Of a stretch of 48,676 nt of DNA, positions 42,924 through 48,676 are shown piece by piece. Numbering within the stretch: the first letter of the stretch is position 1; each line of letters starts with the position of its first letter. The stretch is from IMG/VR virus record IMGVR_UViG_3300030085_003924, positions 1-48,676 of that record; one strand, 5' to 3'. The notes below the pieces were generated by a model. That model made no database searches, was not told the DNA's origin, and worked only from the letters and a program-made list of their open reading frames with translations. Position numbers and translations under genes: made by a program. The DNA comes from a virus.

Positions 42924-43121
42924 ATGAAAAGTGAAACAAAACTCACTTCGGTTAAAATTATAACCGATTTGTATAAAAAATTTAAAGGTGTGGCTTTAAA
43001 TGAAGAATTTACATTGCAAAAATTAGTGAATAGGTCAATGGACAGGTATTTAAAAGACGAAGAATACAAAAAATCCATTGTGGAATACGATTATCTACAA
43101 ATAAGTGGTAGTAATTTTTAA
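42924..43121 (+). CDS. Small RHH-like DNA-binding protein candidate
   Basis: The 65-residue 'TKLTSVKIITDLYKKFKGVA' followed by 'EEFTLQKLVNRSMDRYLKD' has the beta-strand, helix, turn, helix order of Arc-type ribbon-helix-helix regulators. No dimer structure can be shown from sequence. CGGAG gives a ribosome site. Similar short proteins occur in T4-like phages from memory only. It could bind the palindrome upstream of the clamp, which is speculation. Confidence 0.55.
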   Translation: MKSETKLTSVKIITDLYKKFKGVALNEEFTLQKLVNRSMDRYLKDEEYKKSIVEYDYLQISGSNF

Positions 43122-43139
43122 GTTATAAGGAAAGGTTAT

Positions 43140-44537
43140 ATGTCTAAAAAGAAGATTTTGTTACTCTCAGATGATTTAAGAATGTCAAGTGGGGTTGGTA
43201 CAGTTTCTAAAAACTTTGTATTAGGAACAATAGATAAATATGATTGGGTTCAAGCAGGTGGTGCAATTAAACATCCTGAAGAAGGCAAGGTGGTGGATAT
43301 GAATGATTCAGTTCGTAAAGAAACTGGTGTAGAAGATGCATATCTTAAAATTTATCCAATAAGTGGTTATGGAAATCAAGAGTTATTAAGGAGTTTGATA
43401 AATATAGAAAAACCTGATGCAGTGCTTCATTACACGGACCCAAGATTTTGGACTTGGTTGTATCAAATGGAACATGAAATAAGACAGAACATTCCTATAT
43501 TTTATTATAATATTTGGGATGATTTACCATATCCAAGATACAATGAGTTCTTTTATGAATCTTCTGATTTAATTATGAACATATCAAAACAGACGGTAAA
43601 TATTGTTAATCAAGTGGCACAAAAGAAACCAAGAACAGATTGGGATTGTACATACATTCCACATGGAATTGATGATGAAAAATTCTATCCAATTAGTGAA
43701 CTTCAAGTGGATGAGCATAAAGAAATGATGGAATTTAGAAATACTGTTTTATCAAGGGGTGATAAAGAGTTTATAGTATTTTGGAACAACAGAAATATTC
43801 GTAGGAAAGTTCCAAGTGATGTTGTTATGGCTTACAAAACATTTTGTGATATGTTACCTAAAGAGAAGGCAAAAAAATGTGTATTAATTATGCACACTGC
43901 ACCAATAGATAATAATGGAACAGATTTGACTCAGGTAGTAAAGGAAATGTGTCCTGAGTATGATGTTATATTTTCAAATCAGAAGTTAGAAGAAAAACAA
44001 CTTAATTTTCTCTATAATATAGCAGATATTCAGATTAATATGGCATCTAATGAAGGATTTGGATTAGGAACAGCAGAAGCAATAATGACAGGAACACCTA
44101 TTATTGTTAATGTCACAGGTGGATTACAAGACCAATGTGGATTTAAATTAAAAGGTAAGCATGTTACACACGAAGATTATACGGAAATCGTATCATTCCA
44201 CGATGATAAAAAATGGAAAGATAATCCTGATTTGACTCATGGTGAGTGGGTAAAACCAGTATGGCCGTCTAATCGTAGTTTACAAGGTTCAATACCAACA
44301 CCATATATTTTCGATGACAGATGTAGATTCGATGATGTTGCAGATAAAATTAAAGAATGGTACGATACACCAAGAGAAGAAAGAATAGAGGCAGGACAGA
44401 AAGGTAGAGAGTGGATGTTGAAAGACGAAGTTGGAATGTCTTGTAAGAATATGTGTCAGAGGTTTATCCATGATATGGAACAGGCATGGGAAAAGTGGAC
44501 ACCAAGAAAACGATTTACTTTACATAAAGTAGTATAA
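43140..44537 (+). CDS. Large glycosyltransferase, GT4-like, copy 1
   Basis: This is a GT-B enzyme of 465 residues. The N-terminus 'KKKILLLSDDLRMSSGVGTV' ends in the Gly-rich acceptor loop. The C-terminal domain shows 'FIVFWNNRNIRRKVPSDVV' and 'MASNEGFGLGTAEAIMTGTP' with the E-x7-E nucleotide-sugar motif of GT4. A strong ribosome site (AAGGAAAGG) precedes the ATG. Copy 2, at 44696, has the same ending fold. The sugar and acceptor are unknown. Confidence 0.85.
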   Translation: MSKKKILLLSDDLRMSSGVGTVSKNFVLGTIDKYDWVQAGGAIKHPEEGKVVDMNDSVRKETGVEDAYLKIYPISGYGNQELLRSLINIEKPDAVLHYTDPRFWTWLYQMEHEIRQNIPIFYYNIWDDLPYPRYNEFFYESSDLIMNISKQTVNIVNQVAQKKPRTDWDCTYIPHGIDDEKFYPISELQVDEHKEMMEFRNTVLSRGDKEFIVFWNNRNIRRKVPSDVVMAYKTFCDMLPKEKAKKCVLIMHTAPIDNNGTDLTQVVKEMCPEYDVIFSNQKLEEKQLNFLYNIADIQINMASNEGFGLGTAEAIMTGTPIIVNVTGGLQDQCGFKLKGKHVTHEDYTEIVSFHDDKKWKDNPDLTHGEWVKPVWPSNRSLQGSIPTPYIFDDRCRFDDVADKIKEWYDTPREERIEAGQKGREWMLKDEVGMSCKNMCQRFIHDMEQAWEKWTPRKRFTLHKVV

Positions 44538-44548
44538 GGAGAAATTAA

Positions 44549-44692
44549 ATGAACGGCGTAGATAAGCTTATTAAAGTCATAGATGATGTAACAAGATTCA
44601 TCGTAGGTGATAAAAGAAGCGGTGACGATAGACGAGTTAAAAAGTCTAAAAGAAAAAATACTCGTAGAAAAACATCACGAAGAAAAGGATAA
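44549..44692 (+). CDS. Small basic protein (47 residues)
   Basis: A 47-residue frame with a good ribosome site (AAGGAGAAA) starts 'MNGVDKLIKVIDDVTRFIVG' and ends in a stretch of Lys/Arg ('RRVKKSKRKNTRRKTSRRKG'). It exactly fills the space between two GT genes. The tail suggests nucleic-acid or acidic-surface binding. The function is unknown. Confidence 0.65.
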   Translation: MNGVDKLIKVIDDVTRFIVGDKRSGDDRRVKKSKRKNTRRKTSRRKG

Positions 44693-44695
44693 AAA

Positions 44696-46048
44696 ATGAG
44701 TTATAGACCATTGGTTTTAGTTACAGCACCAGTAGGAACAAGAAGTGGATATGGTTCTCATAGTAGAGATATATGTAGGTCACTAATCGATATGGATAAA
44801 TTTGATGTTAAAATTTGGCCTGTCCGTTGGGGTGCAACTGCACAAAACGCTCTTGAAGAAAATAATCCAAAGGACACTCCTATTATAGAAAGATTATTGG
44901 GACAACCTAATATGGAAAGACAACCAGATATTCATATTCATATTGTTGTTCCAAATGAATTTCAACCATTAGGAAAGTACAATATTGGTATTACTGCTGG
45001 ATTGGAAACAACTATTACACCACCAATTTGGGTAGAGGGAATGAATAGAATGAATCTCAATATAGTTCCTGCTAAATTTATCAAGAAGTATATTGAACCT
45101 GTTGTATTTGATAAACATGATGAACAGACTAAACAAGTTATTGGACAACTCAGACTTGAAAGACCAGTAGAGGTTTTATTTGAGGGAGCCGATACGGACA
45201 TATACAAACAGACAAAAGAATTCTCTAAACCACTACACGAAGAATTATTAAACATAAAAGAAGATTTTTCGTTTTTATTTGTAGGACATTGGTTACAAGG
45301 TGAGTTGGGACATGATAGAAAAGATTTAGGGATGTTGATAAAAACATTTTGTGAAACTTTTAAAAACAAAAAAGACCAACCAGCCTTGGTATTAAAAACA
45401 AGTGGTGCGACTCCAAGTATACTTGACAGAGAAGATATACTTGGTAAAATAGATAGGATTACAAAAACCGTACAAGGTAACCTACCAAGTGTGTATTTGT
45501 TACACGGAGACTTTTCGGATGACGAGATGAATGGATTGTATAATCATCCAAAAATAAAGGCTCATGTTTCATTTACTCATGGAGAGGGATTTGGTCGTCC
45601 ACTACTTGAAGCATCATTAAGTGGAAAACCAGTCATAGCTCCAAATTGGAGTGGTCAAACAGACTTTTTAACTAAGGATGGTGCTATACTTTTACCTGGT
45701 GGGATGAATGATGTAAAACCAGACTCTTTGATGAAAGGATTGCATGTAAAAGATACTAAGTGGTTTACCGTAAATTATAATTACGCATCAAAAGTATTAA
45801 AGGATGTATTTGAAAACTACGATAAACATATGGTCAAGGGTAAAAAATTATCAATAATGAACCAAACTAAATTCTCACTTGACGCTATGACGAAGAAGTT
45901 TGAAGAAATACTTGATAAACATTTACCTAATTTTGAAGCACCAGCAAAGAAAGTGGATTTAAAACTACCAAAACTTAAAAAGGTAGGTTCAGATACACCA
46001 CCACCACAAAAAATGAAATTACCAAAACTAAAAAAGGTGAGTGTATAA
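44696..46048 (+). CDS. Large glycosyltransferase, GT4-like, copy 2
   Basis: This is a 450-residue GT-B enzyme. 'LVLVTAPVGTRSGYGSHSRD' is the Gly-rich N-terminal loop, and 'FTHGEGFGRPLLEASLSGKP' holds the nucleotide-sugar E-x7-E motif (EGFGRPLLE), followed by 'VIAPNWSGQTDFL'. After residue ~415 there is a Lys/Pro-rich tail with two copies of KLPKLKKV separated by a linker, not usual for the family. It may tether the enzyme to an acidic partner. Confidence 0.85.
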   Translation: MSYRPLVLVTAPVGTRSGYGSHSRDICRSLIDMDKFDVKIWPVRWGATAQNALEENNPKDTPIIERLLGQPNMERQPDIHIHIVVPNEFQPLGKYNIGITAGLETTITPPIWVEGMNRMNLNIVPAKFIKKYIEPVVFDKHDEQTKQVIGQLRLERPVEVLFEGADTDIYKQTKEFSKPLHEELLNIKEDFSFLFVGHWLQGELGHDRKDLGMLIKTFCETFKNKKDQPALVLKTSGATPSILDREDILGKIDRITKTVQGNLPSVYLLHGDFSDDEMNGLYNHPKIKAHVSFTHGEGFGRPLLEASLSGKPVIAPNWSGQTDFLTKDGAILLPGGMNDVKPDSLMKGLHVKDTKWFTVNYNYASKVLKDVFENYDKHMVKGKKLSIMNQTKFSLDAMTKKFEEILDKHLPNFEAPAKKVDLKLPKLKKVGSDTPPPQKMKLPKLKKVSV

Positions 46049-46506
46049 TGGAAAGAGTAATAGATTGTCCAGTATGTTATGACCAAGATGCATGTTTTGA
46101 GGACATACAAGAAACATTTAAATCATATATGTGTTTTAATTGTGGATTTATGAGTAATAGTATTTATACTGAAGATAACTTAAATCAGATTGAAAATTCA
46201 TCAAGACTTGTTAATGATTTAAAATACTTTGATGAGGAAAGAAAAATATATTGGTATCCATCGGTGGTCAATATGGGACAAAAGGGAATAATATTTCCTG
46301 AAGGGAAACCTGATTCTTGGTGTTGGAAATACGCACAAGTCGTTCAGATAGAGCAAGAAGAACAATTAGACTATCCGATTCCTGGTGAAGATGGTAAGTA
46401 TTACACAGAAAAACTTGATGTAGAGAACGCAAAATCTTATGGTCAGTATGAATTTCTAAAGGCTTGTAAGGATATGGGAATAACTGTGGATCAACCTAAT
46501 GCCTAA
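46048..46506 (+). CDS. Zinc-ribbon hypothetical protein
   Basis: 'DCPVCYDQDACFED' and 'YMCFNCGFMSN' supply two CxxC pairs, one zinc ribbon, within the first 35 residues. The remaining ~115 residues ('YWYPSVVNMGQKGIIFPEGK', 'LKACKDMGITVDQP') are unlike any family I can name. It has 152 residues. It overlaps the GT4 stop in TAATG and the next gene by eight bases. Confidence 0.65.
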   Translation: MERVIDCPVCYDQDACFEDIQETFKSYMCFNCGFMSNSIYTEDNLNQIENSSRLVNDLKYFDEERKIYWYPSVVNMGQKGIIFPEGKPDSWCWKYAQVVQIEQEEQLDYPIPGEDGKYYTEKLDVENAKSYGQYEFLKACKDMGITVDQPNA

Positions 46507-46996
46507 GATTGGAACAAATTGGAATACACTTGAACCTGGTGATATAGTTTCATTCAGATATCAATCGGTAGTTGATAAAACTAAACAACCAAGAACAACT
46601 ACTATTTTGGTATTGAACAATAAGTACCAAAAAAAATTAAAAAGTGGTAAGACGGAATTTTACATAAATGGGTTAAAGTTAGAGAAATCTAATATTTCTA
46701 TCTTTACGAATAAAGACGAGGCTTGGAATCTTTTAAGTGAAATAGGATGGGTATCTATTGTGTCTTTAAAGGATGAAATTTATAAAGTAAAAATTAAAAG
46801 TAGATATATTGGAACATATGGTGCAACTGATGTGTTGTATAAAAAAGTAGTGAATACACCAGCAGGAAAAAAGGCAGAGTTTAGGAGTTATAATTGGGAA
46901 CAGGCAAGAAAAAATTCTGTTTATTATGAACCAATAAAACTTCCAAAGGATAAAATTTTGTTAATGGAGAGTCAAAGAGCTGAAAATGAAAATTAG
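46499..46996 (+). CDS. Hypothetical protein
   Basis: This 165-residue protein has 'TLEPGDIVSFRYQSV' (a beta-barrel-like opening), 'TTTILVLNNKYQKKLKSGKT' and 'SRYIGTYGATDVLYKKVV'. No family is recognised. It lies between the zinc-ribbon and GT2 genes with overlaps on both sides, so it is likely part of the same transcript. Confidence 0.65.
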   Translation: MPKIGTNWNTLEPGDIVSFRYQSVVDKTKQPRTTTILVLNNKYQKKLKSGKTEFYINGLKLEKSNISIFTNKDEAWNLLSEIGWVSIVSLKDEIYKVKIKSRYIGTYGATDVLYKKVVNTPAGKKAEFRSYNWEQARKNSVYYEPIKLPKDKILLMESQRAENEN

Positions 46997-47648
46997 TTAT
47001 GGTATTACGGTCTACAATGAACACGAAGAACTAAATAAGTTATTAGAGATATTAGTACACAAAACCGATTCTGAAGATGAAATTGTTATTTGTGTTGATG
47101 GTAATGATGAAAAAGTACAAGAAGTCATTACGAGTTGGGTTCAACAATATGGTCATGATGATATGAAAACCATCAAAGTGTATCATAGAAAACTCGATGG
47201 TAACTTTGCAGAACATAAGAATTCAGTTATAGAAAAATCAACAGGTGATTATATATTTCACATAGACGCCGATGAGTATCCACATGAGGTTTTACTTCAA
47301 CAACTCAAACAAATATTAGAAATGAATGATGTGGATTTGGTTTGGATACCAAGAGTAAATACAGTAGAGGGTTTTACACAAAATGATGTTGCAAGATATG
47401 GGTGGAGAATGACAGAAAAAGGTTGGGTAAATTATCCTGATTATCAGGCAAGAGTTTTTAGAAACCACAAAGATATAAGATGGACAAGACCACTTCATGA
47501 ACACATTGTTGGTTGTAAAACATATTCACATCTACCACCACATGAAGAACTATCTTTGTATCATCCAAAGACAAGAAAAAAACAAATACAACAGAATAAA
47601 TTTTATCAAGAGAATTTTAGTAAAGAATTGAATGTGAGGAGAGGATGA
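46986..47648 (+). CDS. Glycosyltransferase, GT2
   Basis: 'KISYGITVYNEHEELNKLLE' and 'EIVICVDGNDEK' are the first GT2 strands, and the DXD motif is 'YIFHIDADEYPHE'. The C-terminal part ends 'LYHPKTRKKQIQQNKFYQEN', similar to GT2 enzymes of lipopolysaccharide inner core (WaaE-like). It has 220 residues, shorter than most. It overlaps both neighbours. Confidence 0.85.
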   Translation: MKISYGITVYNEHEELNKLLEILVHKTDSEDEIVICVDGNDEKVQEVITSWVQQYGHDDMKTIKVYHRKLDGNFAEHKNSVIEKSTGDYIFHIDADEYPHEVLLQQLKQILEMNDVDLVWIPRVNTVEGFTQNDVARYGWRMTEKGWVNYPDYQARVFRNHKDIRWTRPLHEHIVGCKTYSHLPPHEELSLYHPKTRKKQIQQNKFYQENFSKELNVRRG

Positions 47649-48052
47649 GAAAATATTTACCAACGATAGCAGAACTGATAGATAGACTTTCTATTATACA
47701 ATTAAAAGAGGTGTTTATATCAGAACATAAAGAAGAATACGCCCAAGAGATTAAAGACATAGTTCATGATTTAAATAAATTGGGTTTAGAAAAAGAATAT
47801 GATTATTCTAACTTGGGAGAACTCATTAGGGCAGTAGTAGTGTTATCTCAAATGAATTTACATATATGGCACAATGAAACCAAATATCGAGCTGGAGAAG
47901 GTGATGGTAATCTTGGATTAACTCACGGATTAAACGGAATAAGAAATACAGCAAAAAATATAATACAAGATAAAGTAGATAATGAAGGTAGAAAAGATTA
48001 CAAAGTAGATTGTATAGCCGCTGAATTTAAAGATTGGGAAGTGAGTTGGTGA
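47645..48052 (+). CDS. Hypothetical helical protein
   Basis: A 135-residue helical protein opening with 'LPTIAELIDRLSIIQLKEVF' and with 'AVVVLSQMNLHIWHNETKYR' in the middle. The first motif resembles DUF4254-like proteins found in polysaccharide clusters, but the match is weak. It starts in an ATGA overlap with the GT2 gene. Confidence 0.55.
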   Translation: MRKYLPTIAELIDRLSIIQLKEVFISEHKEEYAQEIKDIVHDLNKLGLEKEYDYSNLGELIRAVVVLSQMNLHIWHNETKYRAGEGDGNLGLTHGLNGIRNTAKNIIQDKVDNEGRKDYKVDCIAAEFKDWEVSW

Positions 48053-48258
48053 TGTTCAAGGAAACACGAAGTCGTTCAACCAAGAAGTCTATTAGTTGGA
48101 GAGTTATAGCATTTACCAATTCTTGGATTATATTGGCATTAAGTATGACCGAAGTTCCATTTTGGAATGCAATAATAATGAATGTTACGGGTATGGTTAT
48201 GTTTTATTTTCACGAAAGAATTTGGAATAGAATTGACATTGGGAAACATTCACAATGA
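48052..48258 (+). CDS. DUF2061-like small membrane protein
   Basis: 'KETRSRSTKKSISWRVIAF' and 'VMFYFHERIWNRIDIG' are the start and end signatures of DUF2061, with two predicted transmembrane helices between them. It has 68 residues. The function is unknown. The ATG at 48052 overlaps the previous TGA; an upstream TTG is less likely. Confidence 0.85.
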   Translation: MFKETRSRSTKKSISWRVIAFTNSWIILALSMTEVPFWNAIIMNVTGMVMFYFHERIWNRIDIGKHSQ

Positions 48259-48676
48259 TATTTTGGAGAATCATAGATAATAGATTACATCCTGTATCTG
48301 AAGTACAATCTTTGGGATTTGAAGAATCAGAGGGATTACGGATACCCGATGAGTATTTAGATAAACAAGAGTTTATGGTCATGAGAACAGCACACGGATT
48401 GGGTGATTGGGCAATAATATCATCAATGCCTCGTTTGTTGAAAGAGAAGTATCCAAATTGTAAAGTATATGTACCTTCAGTAAGTTTACTTGAAAGACTC
48501 TTTGGTAATATTAAAGACCATTGGGGAACTTGGGAAAATCCATTTAAAGCTGTAAACTATGTATTTGATAACAATCCATATGTAGATGGGGTTGTGGATG
48601 AATTAGATGGTGAGGTATTTCATGACCATTACAGAGTGTACAATGATAATAAATTAGATATACCATTAGTTAAACA
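48255..48676 (+). CDS. GT9-like (heptosyltransferase-like) protein, 3' end outside the window
   Basis: The frame starts with an ATGA overlap at 48255 and runs open to the window edge, so the 3' part is missing (about 140 residues visible). 'MVMRTAHGLGDWAIISSMPR' then LLKEKYPNCKVYVPS matches the N-terminal Rossmann fold of ADP-heptose glycosyltransferases (GxGD then L..L...yP...i.v). The catalytic half is not visible, so the assignment is tentative. It may work with the HldE-type kinase at 26417. Confidence 0.5.
   Translation, partial: MIFWRIIDNRLHPVSEVQSLGFEESEGLRIPDEYLDKQEFMVMRTAHGLGDWAIISSMPRLLKEKYPNCKVYVPSVSLLERLFGNIKDHWGTWENPFKAVNYVFDNNPYVDGVVDELDGEVFHDHYRVYNDNKLDIPLVK

Noticed and set aside
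44962-45369. Antisense frame of 135 codons inside the second GT4 gene
   Set aside because: It is a shadow of the strong GT-B frame. Its Leu/Ser/Cys-rich composition is typical of reverse-complement AT-rich coding DNA.
1-48676. CRISPR arrays, tRNA or rRNA genes, insertion sequences and integrase/attachment sites
   Set aside because: No spaced direct repeats, cloverleaf-like intergenic DNA, transposase or integrase motifs were seen. Intergenic gaps are all below about 70 bases.

Overview
The window looks like part of a large tailed-phage genome of the T4 (myovirus) superfamily from an AT-rich, probably marine setting. All genes lie on the + strand. They are packed with 1-50 base overlaps (ATGA, TAATG) and have AGGAG-type ribosome sites. 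The sequence encodes a T4-style replisome: a family B DNA polymerase, a gp45-like clamp, a gp44/RFC-like clamp loader and a gp62-like loader partner. No rRNA, tRNA, ribosomal protein, integrase, transposase or CRISPR array was seen. No capsid, tail, portal or terminase gene was recognised either, so the phage assignment rests on the replisome, the gene packing and the families present. A TonB-dependent receptor, a porin-like protein and WbqC/LPS-type glycosyltransferases suggest a Gram-negative host. DUF4494-like and DUF2452-like proteins lean towards Bacteroidota or relatives, but this is inference.

Layout. 1-3.6 kb: a 5'-cut TonB-dependent receptor, a terminator and a eukaryotic-type (GSII) glutamine synthetase. 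3.6-7.4 kb: a HeH-type acidic repeat protein, DNA polymerase and sliding clamp, with promoter-like elements before the last two. 7.4-12.1 kb: a metabolic block with a PLP enzyme, a YkgJ-type Cys-cluster protein, a radical SAM enzyme, a DNA methyltransferase and an amidinotransferase that stops just before its catalytic Cys. 12.1-23.6 kb: a very AT-rich glycan block with several glycosyltransferase folds, WbqC, an SGNH protein, a 2OG oxygenase, a radical SAM enzyme and three MORN-like repeat proteins. 23.6-31.1 kb: clamp loader, ClpP-like protease, radical SAM enzyme, HldE-type kinase, small zinc-ribbon/DUF proteins, a second SGNH protein, a GNAT/PP-loop fusion and SpeD. 31.1-32.9 kb: a porin-like barrel and an EamA transporter. 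32.8-37.2 kb: a 2OG oxygenase, a SET-domain protein, a lipoate-ligase-like protein and two radical SAM enzymes. 37.2-43.1 kb: gp62-like loader, fucosyltransferase-like protein, second DNA methyltransferase, second ClpP, DUF1599/Nmad1-like protein, thioredoxin, PD-(D/E)XK nuclease, SLOG protein and a small RHH-like regulator. 43.1-48.7 kb: two large GT4-like glycosyltransferases, zinc-ribbon and unknown proteins, a GT2, a DUF2061 membrane protein and a 3'-cut GT9-like gene.

How it may work together (inference). Replication genes are interleaved with two large auxiliary programmes. One is a glycan assembly programme of about a dozen glycosyltransferases, a heptose-kinase-like enzyme and acyl/SGNH-type modifiers. 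The other is a modification-chemistry programme of five radical SAM enzymes, two 2OG oxygenases, SET, LplA-like and PP-loop/GNAT enzymes, two DNA methyltransferases and an Nmad1-like protein. Together they suggest extensive decoration of phage DNA, virion proteins or the host surface. The strongest anomaly is the junction at about 12,125-12,193, where an amidinotransferase lacking its active-site Cys runs directly into a glycosyltransferase lacking its start. It looks like a deletion scar, natural or from assembly.
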